From Venturia oleaginea (Eukaryota > Ascomycota > Dothideomycetes > Venturiales > Venturiaceae): a DNA stretch of 64,000 nt. A program made the translations under genes and the position numbers. The stretch covers positions 310,001 through 374,000 of the forward strand of contig JABMLP010000013.1 in the NCBI GenBank assembly GCA_013176395.1. The letters are read 5' to 3'. Shown here one piece after another: positions 10,194-21,956 of the stretch (positions are counted from its first letter, which is position 1; each line of letters opens with the position of its first letter). The notes beneath the pieces were generated by a model. It was not told the origin of the DNA and did not search any database. It was given only the letters and a program-made list of their open reading frames with translations.

Positions 10194-12538
10194 ATGTCCT
10201 CTCAAAGTAGTACCGTCGAGAACCTACAAGCCCATATACCAGGCGCATTTCCTCCTCCTTCGCCATACTCGCCTTCCGCCTATTCTACCCAGCAAAGCTT
10301 GTTCCAAGCCCTTCACACGAGACGAGCCGATTATACGCGACCGAAGAAGATAAGGATCAAAGTAGGAACATGGAATGTCGCTTCTATGAAAGGGACCGAG
10401 AAGGATATCGGCGGCTGGTTCATTGACGGCAAAGGCATAGAAGAGACGCTGGCTGGCTTTGGTCTATCAGATCAAGACCGAATACCTACGTTCGAAAATC
10501 GCGAGAGCGTCGAGGACCAAGAAGCACGTCGGACAAAGAAAGAGTCTACTATTCCCAAGAATGATCCCGGAGCAGTGCCTGGCGGCGATGAGGTTAGCCT
10601 CTATGTTCTTGGTCTGCAAGAGGTCATTGATGTGTCGTCGCCTGTCGAGGCGTTGAGACCAGTCACAGACCCTACTGCTGCGAATCGGTTCAAGACGGCT
10701 CTGGAATATGCGCTGCCTGCTAACTATACTCTTGTCGCCGAGCAACAGCTCATCGGATTGCTTCTTTTGATTTACGCATCGCCCTCAGTTACGCCAGAGA
10801 TCAAGTCTGTCAGTACGACAAGTGTTGGCACGGGCATGATGGGCTATATGGGCAACAAAGGTATGGTGGGTATTCCTTCTCAACTAGACTGCTATTCTAA
10901 TGTAACTGTTAAGGCGCGGTAACTACACGTCTCATTCTCGGCGAAACAACGCGACTTGTATTCATCAACAGCCATCTGGGAGCTGGAGCCGAGAAGACTT
11001 CACTAGATCGACGCAACTGGGATGCTGATCAGATCAAAACCCGCACCAAGTTTGCACCTATTGAGGATATCGCGGGCATATCGCAAAGCACGGGTGAAAA
11101 GATCGGGGACGAGGACTTTGCATTTTGGTTCGGTGATCTGAATTACAGGCTGGAAGGCATCCCTGGCGACGATGTAAGAAGGCTGCTCATGTTACACACG
11201 CGAAACGAATACGATGTATCACGAGCACGAGGTGCTGAGATTCACCGCGAGGTACAAGACGGAGATGTCTCCACAATCCCAGATGGCGGCAGCTCGAATG
11301 TGACGAGCTTAAGCGACGCTCACGTTGACGACGCGGATGATCCACAAGACACTGTTGACCCTGCAGCTTTGCAGACCACGCTCGCATCGTTACTACCGCA
11401 TGATGAGTTGCACCAGCAAATGCGCGAGCGCAAAGCATTTCACGATGGGTGGAGAGAAGCACCCATCGAATTCTTACCCACTTACAAGTACGATGTAGGC
11501 ACAGTGTGCGTGTATGACTCAAGTGAGAAGAGAAGAGGTCCAAGTTGGTGTGATCGTATCCTCTACCGAACGCGGCGAGACTATCAAGACCACCTGCAAC
11601 ATGAACGCGACCTTGAAGAGGCAAGGAAAAAGGATGAGGAGATGAAGGCCAAAGGGCTTGGAGATGCCAACGAAGATGAAGAGGTTCTGTTCGACTACGA
11701 TCCTGATGAGGATGGCGAAGACGAAGAGGAAGCTGCCTTGTCCGAGCCGCTCAAAGTCGTCACAAAGGAGGGATTCGAGGATGAGATTTTGCAAGAATGT
11801 TACACGGCGCATCAAAGAGTGTTATCATCCGACCACAAACCGCTCGACGCGACGTTTATCCTCAAATACGACGCTGTAGTCCCCGATTTGAAAGCCAAGG
11901 TACATGCTGAGGTTGCTCGCGAGCTCGACAGGGCTGAAAATGAAGGTCGTCCGACCATCACCCTTATCGTCGAGAAAGTCCACGGCACGACGGACGAGTA
12001 CGATGGATCTGAGATCGAAGGTGTCAATTTTGGTCGCGTTCATCTCGGGGAGCACAAGACGAGGAATGCTACAATCGCCAACACAGGACGAGTATCAGCA
12101 ACGGTTCACTTCGTCAATAGACCAGTGAACGGAGGTGCTGAGCAAGAAGCTGCCACGCCACTATGGTGCTCAATTCATTTTGATAGAGTATCAGACGTTC
12201 CAGAAGTAAAGTCGCCTCGCTCGAAACTCGGCAGAAGAAGTGTTGAGAATCCCAGGGGTCCTCCTACATACACTCTGGAGCCGGGAGATGCGTTGACAGT
12301 CACCCTTACCGCGCGAGTGGAAGCCATGGAGATCGTCAAGGGTCTGAATGACGGATCCATCCAACTTGATGATATTTTGATCCTGAGAGTTGATGGCGGG
12401 AGAGACCATTTTTTGCCTATTCAAGGAAAGTGGATTAGAAGTGGTTTGGATAGGAGCATTGATAAATTCATGAGGATACCGGAGAGTATTACAAGGAAGT
12501 TACAGGGACAGGAGGTGAAAGGAAGTAGTAGTAGCTAG
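10194..12538 (+). CDS. Inositol polyphosphate 5-phosphatase (OCRL/INPP5B-like)
   Basis: The coding sequence is 10194-10860 joined to 10914-12538, giving 763 residues. The intron starts GTATGG, ends GTTAAG and restores MGNKGAVTTRLILG across the junction. The enzyme removes the 5-phosphate from phosphoinositides such as PtdIns(4,5)P2. Catalytic blocks are in order: KVGTWNVASMKG (about 60), GLQEVIDV, VFINSHLGAG, FWFGDLNYRL (about 293), PTYKYDVGT, PSWCDRILYR (about 431) and SDHKPLDATF (about 527). An acidic insert lies between the last two blocks. From about 560 onwards the sequence resembles the ASH (MSP-like) domain found after the catalytic domain in OCRL/INPP5B; no RhoGAP domain follows. There is no N-terminal SAC domain, so it is not a synaptojanin-type enzyme. 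Confidence 0.9.
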
Positions 12539-12790
12539 TACTCGAGTGTGTCTAAGAGTTATGCTTGCTAATGATGAACGAGGTTGAAATATGTCTTGCT
12601 GAACCTGAATCACCCGAAGAAAGGGTTGAGCTGATAAGGAGAAGCATAAGAAGAAGAAAGACATAGCTGCCAATAGATATCATTTCCTTTGGGGCAATTA
12701 AGGAGGTAACGTGTTGGAGGATATGCAGGAACGAGGATGTAAAAATAAATGTTGTCGCAAGAAAAGTAGACTACAAAACTTTCGAGGATC

Positions 12791-14611
12791 ACGTATTCCA
12801 CCACCGAGCCGGCCACTTTTCCTTGGCACAGCCCTGATCCTTTTTAACACGTAATGTCTCAACAACGCAACGCGATAGCCGTTCAAGAAGAAGGCAGAAT
12901 TGATCTCGCTCTTCAGGCTTATACCTCTGGCTAATTTCAAAGCCTACGGCGCGCTGCTACAGCCTTTAACGTTAAACACCAAAGGCTCTCTGATCGGCTC
13001 CGCGGAATCACCTCTCCATCTCAAACTCGCCCAAACTCTCATAAGCTCACTACGATAGAAGAGCAAACGATCATCCGATATATCCCCGATCAAGATTCGC
13101 GAGGATTCGCACCCCGGCTGTGTGAGGTGGCAGATATGCGGATAAACTACTGGGTATACGCGGTGGAGAGCCAGTAGGCAAAAACTGGGCTGAGAGATTC
13201 GTAACGCGCTCAGATGAGCTCAAGGTAGCCTTCAATCGAGCAAAGGATAGGCAGAGGATACTACAGGAGGATCCAGAAGTAATTGGCGCGTGGTTCAAGC
13301 TAGTTGCAGATACTAAAGCCAAGTACGGCGTCCACGACGAGGATACGCACAACTTCGACGAGATTAGCTTCCAGATGGGCGTTATTGGGTCAATGAAGGT
13401 CGTCACAGCTTCTGAAAGACGTACACGGCCTAATTTAATCCAGCCAAGCGATCGCGAGTGGGTTACAGTTATCCAGAGCATCTGCGCCGCCGGGTATGCG
13501 ACCCCGCCATTCATTATCTACAAAGGACGCGTTCACATCTCTGCGTGGTATGAGGAGGCAGATATACCACGGAATTGGAAGCTCTCAGTCTCTGAGAACG
13601 GCTGGACAAACAACGCGCTTGGTCTTGGGTGGTTGAAGCATTTTGACGCGTATACAAAGGCGCGGCAGGTGGGGGGGTAAAGGCTACTCATTTTGGACGG
13701 CCATGAGAGCCATCTCAACCAGGATTTCAAGGACTACTGCCTCGAAAACAAGATCCTAACCCTCTGTATGCCACCGCACTCGTCAAATATACTCCAGCCT
13801 CTTGACGTGGTCTGCTTCTCGCCGTTAATGCGCAAGTACTCCCAACGCATCCGGGACTTGGCGCGCCGACGCGTGTACCATATCAATAAGGAAGGCTTTC
13901 TCCCTGCCTTTAAAGACGCGTTTTTCGACGTGTTCACGGAAGAGAATTCTTGAAAGGCCTTTGAGGCAGTAGGGCTAGTCCCTATCAACGCGCAGGTAGT
14001 TTTGGATCGCCTTGAAGTACGGCTACGTACCCCACCAGCACCCCCACCGCAGGAGACGCCGTGGCAGTCGAAGACTCCAAGCAATACTCAAGAATTTGGA
14101 TCTCAATCAAAGCTTGTACGCGAGTCTCTCACTCGGTCACCAGTTACTGCGCAGACTGGCTTCTCTCAGCTTGTCAAGGGCGCTGAATTGATGCTACACC
14201 AGAACGCTCTACTAATTGCACGAAACCACGAGCTTGAAGAGCAATTGGCAGTAATGACGAAGCGAAAATCGCGCAAAAGGAAGCGGATCCAGCAAGGTGG
14301 TATGTAGAGTATGGGACTGCAGTAGCGCGGGTAGCTGCTGAGGCGTCTGTCGCGCGTCAGGGATCAAAGAATGCTAGTAGTAGTAGTGGTCAAGAAACAA
14401 CCCGACCAACTCAAAGGCGCTGTGGGAACTGCGGCGCGACTGGGCACAATGAGCGAATGTGTAAAAAGGATATCGAGATATCTTCTGAATCAGATAGCAG
14501 CACGACAGACTTGGAATCTATTGTTGATAGCGAAGAGTCGTAACATGAGTTGGTCGTGCCAAGAGATTTTGGCGGGTTGGGTGGTGTGGCGGTTCGGGTG
14601 GTGGAATACGT
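12791..14611 (+). mobile_element. Fot-like TIR element with broken transposase
   Basis: The left end ACGTATTCCACCACCGAG and the right end (minus strand ACGTATTCCACCACCCGAAC) form the inverted repeat. The same terminal sequence borders the 21957-23788 element. The right flank carries the expected TA (14612-14613), but the left flank reads TC (12789-12790), so the target duplication is no longer perfect. Length is 1821 bp, close to the 1832 bp of the full-length relative. The transposase inside is interrupted. Confidence 0.85.
12854..14543 (+). pseudogene. Broken Fot-like transposase
   Basis: This copy aligns along its length with the 561-residue transposase at 22020-23705. The defects visible are an in-frame stop after the helix-turn-helix start (ALQAYTSG then TAA), a one-base loss near 13135 (GATATGCGG here, GATATGGCGG in the relative), a changed G-run with a stop near 13670-13680, a TGA near 13952, and a TAG near 14305. 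The second catalytic aspartate is intact here (LDGHESH at about 13693), unlike in the open copy. The C-terminal CCHC knuckle is still recognisable (CGNCGATGHNERMC). It is inactive as a gene. Confidence 0.85.
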
Positions 14612-14847
14612 TATGTATTATTATAGAAAATGGCTATAATTGGTCTTTATTTCTATCTTTGCAACCGCCCGCTGCTCCCATCGTCTCATAATCCCAAACA
14701 GCCTCGTTCATCATCAGAAGGCTGAGGCTCGGCCGATGCCGGACTCCATGCGAGTCAGTTTGCGCCGTCGAAGATCTCAAACTTGAGCTTGACTTCGAAA
14801 CACCTTCAATCTCGTCAAGAGCGTGCCAGGCACCTCCACCGTTTGCC

Positions 14848-16029
14848 ATGATAGGCGTTGGCAAGCTCAGGCCCAACAGGGTTTCAAAGGAGAGGCCGAG
14901 TGCCTCGAGAAAGTCTCATAATGAGCCCTCGGTCAGGCCTCGAGGACGACCGCGAAAGCTGCCTCGACCGTCCTCTCAGCAAGTAGCCATGTCTTCCCAG
15001 ATCCTTTCAGAGCATGAATCCTCCCAACCGACCACGGAGCGTCCTTCCAAGCGAATTAAGCGAATAAAAGGTCCAAAACGCCACGAACTCTCATCCTTCG
15101 AACAGCTTCCGCTTGAACTTCTGGAGATCATCTTTCTGGATTCCCTCAACCCTGCACTTCCGCTATGCTCACGGCACCTCCAAACCCAACTTTCACGAGA
15201 CCTCCTCAAATGCGAACTCACAATGAATATTTTGTGTCTCAGAAAAGATGAATTGGGAGATGCGGAGCGCGGAAGACTTCTGTCCTGCCGCTTCTTCACA
15301 TGGGAGTTCATTGTCAGGTACACTCAGTGGGCACACAAGCAAGGCATATCCATAGAAGGACTTGACGACTACACGTTTTTGAGTGCCAGTGAGCGTAGTT
15401 CCAGGACGTACGAGGAACGGCTGGATGAGCATCTCGAGAGTCTACGGGATGACCAAGGTTGCATTCCCTTCAACCACCGGATCGTATTTCAAGAAGAATT
15501 TCCTCCGATTGATGAGACATTCCCGCATCTTGCTGGACTGCATCAGATTGCTATTCCGGAGAAAATCCTACGTGGCCCATGGAACGACGATGCGATTCGT
15601 TTTCTACGACTTATGGTGCTGAGCTGGTGTACGCTGGATTGGTTGGGCACTTCAACAGGAGAGGTGGCAATACAAGGAACTTTCGATGCCATTCGGAATA
15701 GTGAGAACGAAGTCCTAACTTACTTCTTTCATACATCCACTGTGAATGTGCCACCAACAACAGAGATGCTTCGCACAGCGATTGTGGATGCTGATTGTGA
15801 TATGGGCACGGTATTTCAGATTTTGTCCGGCAGTTCTGATATGACTGCGCACCACCGTATAGATGTCATGGACAACGAGATCTGGCATTGGATTGACGTC
15901 GCGAGACGAAAGGGCGACAGCCGGGCAGAACGACTCGTGAAAATGCTCCGGGAGAAGGAGAAAAAGGCCATACTGGAAGTGGCCGACTACGATGAGCTGT
16001 GGTCAAAGTATAGAGAGCCGCGGGATTGA
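14848..16029 (+). CDS. AT-hook and F-box domain protein, function unknown
   Basis: The single-exon frame encodes 393 residues. Residues about 30-41 (RPRGRPRKLPRP) match the AT-hook minor-groove binding motif with its GRP core, and more basic residues follow at 66-79. Residues about 83-118 (LSSFEQLPLELLEIIFLDSL) form an F-box-like start, which in other proteins binds SKP1 in SCF ubiquitin ligases. The rest resembles the long divergent C-terminal regions of fungal F-box-like proteins, with no recognisable repeats. The start could instead be the ATG at 14988 (MSSQIL), which would remove the AT-hook. The target of the protein cannot be inferred. Confidence 0.7.
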   Translation: MIGVGKLRPNRVSKERPSASRKSHNEPSVRPRGRPRKLPRPSSQQVAMSSQILSEHESSQPTTERPSKRIKRIKGPKRHELSSFEQLPLELLEIIFLDSLNPALPLCSRHLQTQLSRDLLKCELTMNILCLRKDELGDAERGRLLSCRFFTWEFIVRYTQWAHKQGISIEGLDDYTFLSASERSSRTYEERLDEHLESLRDDQGCIPFNHRIVFQEEFPPIDETFPHLAGLHQIAIPEKILRGPWNDDAIRFLRLMVLSWCTLDWLGTSTGEVAIQGTFDAIRNSENEVLTYFFHTSTVNVPPTTEMLRTAIVDADCDMGTVFQILSGSSDMTAHHRIDVMDNEIWHWIDVARRKGDSRAERLVKMLREKEKKAILEVADYDELWSKYREPRD

Positions 16030-16595
16030 CAATAACGAAGAGGCCGCAGCCACATGAACACGAGAGATTGCTCAATTTTTGGAAATGTGTTGAACGACCG
16101 CAGGGTTCACCATTACTACCCTGGCTCAATACACCATGAAACATTTCTCTTTCCCCAATCATCCCGGCACTGACCGGCTACTATAATTAATGATCTCCTA
16201 CCACCATTCGTATCCCCACCAATATGGCGAGATTGAAATGCACCCCATCACTTTATTTATATCAACTGTATCCTTCCACCTTCGCCGTAAATGTCTCCTG
16301 GAGTCTGGAGATCGACTATTACACAGCCACATATTCCGTACTCTATTCTAGTCCTCTATGAGCTTTCGGGTCGACGCCGATGCTTTGGTCTGCATTCGTA
16401 CTCTATTCTTGTCCTGCATGGGCTTTGGGTCGATGCCTATGCTTAGGCTGGGCATTCATATATAGTAGGATTATTTGAAGGCCTCAAAGAGCCCTCGGTT
16501 TCCCATCTCGTTTCCAAATAAGGTCTACAAGTTCGCGCAAAATTCTCTTCCCACCGCATACCCATTCATTCATCCTCACCTCGACATCCTTCACA
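16030..16595. other. Intergenic and upstream region of the GPI protein gene
   Basis: An imperfect direct repeat of about 60 bp is present, with copies near 16337-16396 and 16397-16460 that both contain GTACTCTATTCTWGTCC and GGGTCGA. No gene is seen. Confidence 0.6.
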
Positions 16596-17484
16596 ATGAT
16601 CCCGTCATCCAGTCTACTCGCTGTAATCGCCTATGCACTCACATTCACAAGCGCAACCACACTAACCGTACGTAAAACACTCCCATCCAACCCCAAACCT
16701 CCCCCTCTTCCCAAATAAAACCCAAAACCCAAAACTTACCACCGCATCACAGCCCCGCCAAACAAAAAACAACGCAATCTACACCCCGGGTCTAAACGAA
16801 CTCGTCCCCGTCGGCACCCCCTACAAAATAACCTGGAAACCAGACGTCCCAGGCCTCGTCAACATCTACCTCCTCCGCGGCCCAGCCGAAAACCTAAGGG
16901 TCCTCTCCACCATCGCCGAAGGGATCCAGAATACGGGATCCTTCTTGTGGACACCGGATACAACGCTGGAAGATGACAAGACGCATTATGGGCTTAATTT
17001 GACGATGCCGGCTGTACCCGGTGAATTTCAGTATTCGACGCAGTTTGGCATTAGTAATCCGAATAAGAAGGGGAGTGGGAGTGGGAGTGGGAGTGGTGGT
17101 GAAGCGTCGATGAAGAGTAATGTTACTGGGACGACGACGACGACGACGACGGGTGATCCTGTTGGGACGAATACGACTATCGTGACGACCGGAAGTGCTG
17201 TTGGTAATACGTCGTCTATTGCTACGGCGGGGATTGTGGTTTCTAATTCCACGGTTACTAATTCCACTGGCAGTGTGGCGCCAAAGGTGACGAGTGCGCC
17301 GGTTACTAACTCGACTGTTATGGGCAAGACAAATGCGACTGCGATTGTGGCTCCTACGAGCAGTCTGAAAGCGAATGGGACTACGAGTGCTGGTGGGGCT
17401 AGGCCTTCGAGCGGTGCTGATGGGAAGCTGAGTGGAGGTCTAGGTGCAGTGGTTCTGGCCTTCGGGGCTGCTCTGCTGCTTTAG
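16596..17484 (+). CDS. GPI-anchored Ser/Thr-rich cell-surface protein
   Basis: The coding sequence is 16596-16667 joined to 16753-17484, 267 residues. The intron (GTACGT...CACAG) lies directly after the signal peptide codons, a common arrangement. Residues 1-20 (MIPSSSLLAVIAYALTFTSA) form the signal peptide. Residues about 32-130 resemble the N-terminal domain of the Kre9/Knh1-like, Ser-Thr-rich GPI-anchored family (VPVGTPYKITWKPD, GLVNIYLLRG, GSFLWTPDT). A Gly/Ser run and a long Thr/Asn/Ser-rich glycosylation region follow. The C-terminus (KLSGGLGAVVLAFGAALLL) is a hydrophobic GPI-attachment tail. It should reach the plasma membrane or wall. The enzymatic role, if any, is unknown. Confidence 0.85.
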
Positions 17485-18617
17485 AGTGGAGGGAAATGGA
17501 GAAAGGCCAGGTCGAGAGCACAAAGGTTCTAAGTGCGCAGTATATATGTTTTGCATCTAAGAATGTGGGAGCGCTGGAGTATTGAATGTTTGATTGTTTA
17601 TCTACTTTGTAATGATGGATGACTGAATCGCAGCGGAATCTATAAACTTTCACGATCTTCACTCTATCGCTTATGCTCCAAGAAGGAATTCTTTCATAAA
17701 TCTGTCCAACAATTAGCTGATGTACTTCAAGCGAGTAAACAGTTGCAGAGAAGAAGGTTTGATGAGTGTCCTCAGTGATCTTGGTGTAAAAGAAAAGTCA
17801 TCCCCGAAGGTCAGATACTATCTGTGCTAGATTTCGTCATCGGACAAGAGAAAGGGAAGGAAGAAAAGTTTAGCATACCATAAGTTGGAACAAATAGACG
17901 AGGTCCTGTTATTAGGCCTAAACATATCATTTTTATTGCGACAAGATCGCAACATGCGCTCGATAGGATCTCAACATGGGCACAGGAGTTTAACAGCTTC
18001 CTTGGCTTTTGGAAAACTGCCACGACATGCTTATAAGCTACATTAGCGTATGTCCCTGCCATCAAGTCTGAAAGACATCATGTTCTGTTGATACGGTTAG
18101 CAAAGTGACCTGTAAAGCAAGCTTTGCACCAACAAGAGTGTGTTGAGGAAGTTCAGAATATGTAAGAAATTGAATATCATATTTCCGATGCCGTTAAGAA
18201 ACCCCGGCGAGGGTCTGCGGTCACCAGACTCAATCGCAAATTATGGCATCATGAGAGTGGATTGGTCGAAGGAAAGGAGGTGTGCTTACTTTGAGATTCG
18301 AAGCTGATTGCTATCGCTATGATCAGTACTGGAGTTCACCTGTTGCAGGCATTCTCATAGGGGTCGAGGCATCGTAGCGAAGGGAGCGCAAATGGAGTGC
18401 CAGTTGCAGTCGATGTGCAGAATTTGGTAGTGTTGTTGATGTTGTCGATGGGAATTTTAAGTGAAAGAAATTTTCGAGATGAAGAAGCCGAGGCGCTCGG
18501 ACCGCTCTGCACACACGTGATTGTGCACAATCGAAAATACCTTAGGCGACTTCACGATATTCCAGCAACGACAACAATAATCACCCACACCGAACGCCAA
18601 ACGACAATCCGGACACA
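17485..18617. other. Intergenic, no supported gene
   Basis: There are only short unsupported frames. The last part is the promoter and 5' leader of the eL14 gene. Confidence 0.5.
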
Positions 18618-19183
18618 ATGGGTGACGCCGATATTACCGCTTCCAGGTATGTGCAGACCTGCGAAAATTGCAGCGATCAGGAATGACGAACATCTAATAT
18701 TCTACCAGATGGCCCTCCGTCGAGGTCGGCCGCGTTGTGCTTTTCTCCAAGCCATCCCTCTACGCCGGCAAGATCGCAGTGATCGTCGAGGTCATTGACC
18801 ACAAGCGTGTACGTTTTGGCATTGCAATCCGCCGAGGAACAGCGGACTAAATGGATATTTAGGTTCTCGTTGATGGTCCTTCCGAAGATGCTTCCCTCGC
18901 TGTCCCACGTCACTCCGCACAACTCTCCAACACTGCTCTCACACCGATTGTCATGGAGAAGGTTCCCCGCGCCATCGGACACGGCCCATTGATGGCCAAG
19001 TGGAAGGCACAGGAGATTGAGAAGAAGTGGACCGCGACCCCATTCGCTCAGAGCCGGGACAAGAGCGCAAAGAGAAAAGCACTCACCGACTTCGAGCGAT
19101 TCAAGGTTATGCGATTGAGGAAGCAAGTCCGGTTTGAGGAGAAGAAGGCTTTGGCTAAGATCCGGGCAACCGCTAAGGCATGA
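18618..19183 (+). CDS. 60S ribosomal protein L14 (eL14)
   Basis: Three exons, 18618-18646, 18709-18808 and 18863-19183, give 149 residues. Both introns are short (62 and 54 bp) with GTATGT/GTACGT donors and CAG/TAG acceptors. The spliced start reads MGDADITASRWPSVEVGRVV and continues SLYAGKIAVIVEVIDHKRVL, the KOW-like core typical of eL14. The basic C-terminal part (SRDKSAKRKALTDFERFKVM, RKQVRFEEKK) also matches the family. The protein is a structural part of the large ribosomal subunit. The early intron, ten codons in, is common in fungal ribosomal protein genes. Confidence 0.93.
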
Positions 19184-19594
19184 GCGGTCGTCCAAAATCA
19201 GGAGTAACGGTGGTGCTTGAATGATGGGAGAATAAGATAAGGGCTGCTGTTCTACTACATCAGGCACAGCCCCGACTGGATAGGAAGTAGATTATGTGCT
19301 CAACTTCGAGCCGGCGTCTTTGAGGGCTTGTAAAAACTTGCATTTTGTGGTTCTTCATCACACACAACCAAATTCAATAGCCATCCAAAGCATATTGTAA
19401 TCCCGTGAAATATGTAAATGTCGAATGCCAATCTAACGCACCCTTCAATGTCGTTTGATACTTGATATCTGAGCCCAAGACGGTACCCACCGAATTTTGA
19501 AATGCGGCCCGTGCGACCTAGAACCACTTGAATATTCCATCAATCCAACCACATCCAACCCATCCTCTACAAAATCAATCACACATCATACATC
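19184..19594. other. Intergenic between eL14 and NAC-alpha
   Basis: This holds the 3' region of eL14 and the promoter of the NAC-alpha gene. No gene is seen. Confidence 0.5.
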
Positions 19595-20317
19595 ATGTCC
19601 AACCCAAGAATTGAGGAGCTTCCCGATGAGGAGGAGAAGAAGGTCGCAGAGGTCGAGGACGCTTCCGACGACAGCGACAGCGATGTTGAGGGAGAGGCTT
19701 CCATTCCATCCGGCGGTGCTGTTGTCCACTCCAGGAACGAGAAGAAGGCACGCAAAGCAATTGCCAAGCTTGGTCTTAAGCACATTGAGGGCATCACCCG
19801 TGTCACCTTGAGGAGACCAAAGGGCGTATGTGGACCGATGTCAAATGCGTCAGAAATTGCGCTGACTTGAATAGATTCTTTTCGTCATCAGCAACCCAGA
19901 TGTCTACAAGTCGCCTGCAAGCAACACCTGGATGTAAGGTTCAAATTCCCAATTGAAGCCCCAATTCTTCTGACACACCCTAGCATCTTCGGTGAGGCCA
20001 AGATCGAGGACCTCAACTCCCAGGCTCAGGCGTCCGCTGCTCAGCAAATCGTTGGAGGCGAAGATCCACACGCTGGCCACGACCACGGCAAAGGAAAGGC
20101 CATCGAGCACGACCACGACCATGAAGGCCATGACCATGACCACAAGGAGGAAGAGGAGGAAGAGGAAGATGGCGAGGAGGTCGACGAGGAGGGCTTGGAG
20201 GGCAAGGACATCGAATTAGTCATGCAGCAAGCCTCCGTCTCTCGCAAGAAGGCTGTCAAGGCTCTCAAAGAGAACGATAACGACATCGTCAATTCCATCA
20301 TGGCATTAAGCATATAG
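19595..20317 (+). CDS. egd2: Nascent polypeptide-associated complex subunit alpha
   Basis: Three exons, 19595-19825, 19875-19933 and 19984-20317, give 207 residues. NAC binds at the ribosomal exit tunnel, shields nascent chains and limits wrong SRP targeting. The NAC domain spans about 45-112 ([48 protein letters not shown]), interrupted by both introns. The C-terminal UBA domain spans about 168-207 ([32 protein letters not shown]). Between them is a His/Asp/Glu-rich linker ([20 protein letters not shown]), which is also seen in other filamentous fungal NAC-alpha proteins. The gene lies directly downstream of eL14 on the same strand; both act in translation. Confidence 0.94.
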
Positions 20318-21547
20318 CCTCCCACGATCTAGCATACTTCTCGGGCACACGATAATCAGACCACAGCAGTGATGATGATCTAAGCGTTTATCTGCATGCT
20401 ATGCTGCTTGGCAGCGGACGTGGGTCGGATTAATGCGCTGTTGGAATTGGGAAAAGCATCACTTGAAATTTGCAGATATCTCAATCAAGATGGTACTCTT
20501 GCACATGCACTAGTTGGTTCGTGAATCCCGTATTTAAGCCTGATACTTACTACACAGGATTAGTGTCATTCTTCTGGCTGCGTACCGCAAGCACTCAGTT
20601 CTCGCCTCGGTGAACAAGATCAATCCTCCCTTCCAGCATAGCTCAGCCTCGCAATGTTTTCCCTCGTATTTTCCAGCGAAGAAATCGCCCCTTTACAACT
20701 TGGCTACTGAAACTTCATAAACGACACAGTTGTCCCCAGCCATCACAAGTAACATACACCACCGCATTGACCTTGTCGGCCCTCGTACACGCCAACGGTT
20801 GTTCCACTATCCTCACAGAAAATGCCGCCTGCGTTTGTCCTCTCCAAATAGCAGCGTGAAGCTTGTTCCCAATCGTTTTTTTTTCTCCACGTGGAACACG
20901 CCTGTTTGCAATTGGCCTGGGATTCCATTGCGAAAGCGAGATTGGTGAGGATAGATTGGGAAAGCGACATGGACTAATTTGAGATTCACATCCACAGAGG
21001 CATGGATTACTTCTATACATGGCAAGAATGCTTGATGACTCTTCACAGGGGAAGCCAAATGCCAGCCAGTCTCGTACCTAACTCCATGAGCGAGCGATCG
21101 AATGAAATCACTTTTAAGGGGTTTTCTCCGATGCAGCTGTCTTTCGCTACAATAATGAAGCCATTCTATTTCCTAGGCTAGTAAGGGATCATTTACGAGG
21201 CTATTGGGTCAAGTCCCTCCATCCACAAGAACTGTGAACAGCCTCCACACCGGCCCCACATAACCAACGAATTACCCCACAATAATTTTCTTACACTTTG
21301 CTGCCTGCATCATGGTTACTACAGCCTGCAATTTTGGAAACGCTTCACGATTTCACGCGTTGATCTCTCCCATCTGTTGCAGACTCGACGCGTGCAGCTA
21401 TCATTGAAAGGAGAAGCGCTATTTGCGCTCTGTCTCAAGCAGGATAATGAAATCCGAAATTCCCAGACCAATTTCGGAAGACAAAGAGCTGCGATGAAGG
21501 CAAATAGAGCAAAGGCATCCCAAATGTTGTTGCTGCGCTTCATCTTG
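20318..21547. other. Intergenic, no supported gene
   Basis: Several short frames on both strands overlap one another (20715-21058, 21319-21543). None looks like a real protein. Confidence 0.5.
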
Positions 21548-21552
21548 CTGGG

Positions 21553-21826
21553 TGTGACGGCTTGCTAGGCTACTGGAACAACCACAGTATTCAAGCACCT
21601 AACAAGGCGCCACAGTACGCGAGCCATGTGACGGCTTGCTAGGCTACTGGAACAACCACAGTGTCCAAGCACCTAACAAGGCGCCACAGTACACGGGCCA
21701 CAGCAAGACCTATAAGTAGGCCTTGCCCCCAGCCCCCATTTACATAGCTACCTGTAGTTCGCTATCACATTTAGTCCATACCTCATTGCTGCTCACGCCT
21801 TTCATTAGTTACTACTAGCCGTGACA
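21553..21826. mobile_element. Solo LTR of an LTR retrotransposon, with 5 bp target duplication
   Basis: The 274 bp segment starts TGTGACGGCT and ends AGCCGTGACA, a near-perfect TG...CA inverted end. It is flanked by the exact 5 bp repeat CTGGG (21548-21552 and 21827-21831). A TATA-like ACCTATAAGTAGG at about 21710 is placed as expected for an LTR promoter. The first part is a direct tandem duplication of 74 bp (starting near 21553 and 21627). No internal retroelement sequence adjoins it, so it is a solo LTR left by recombination. Confidence 0.85.
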
Positions 21827-21956
21827 CTGGGCAAGTGATCAAGTAGTATCCTTTAATCGGCAGGGGCCCAAAGTGACGGCAAGGCTGAGACATCGTATTT
21901 TGATACTTTTCTCGATCATACAATTGCCAGATCTGCTTACGTTAGTTTAGGTAATA

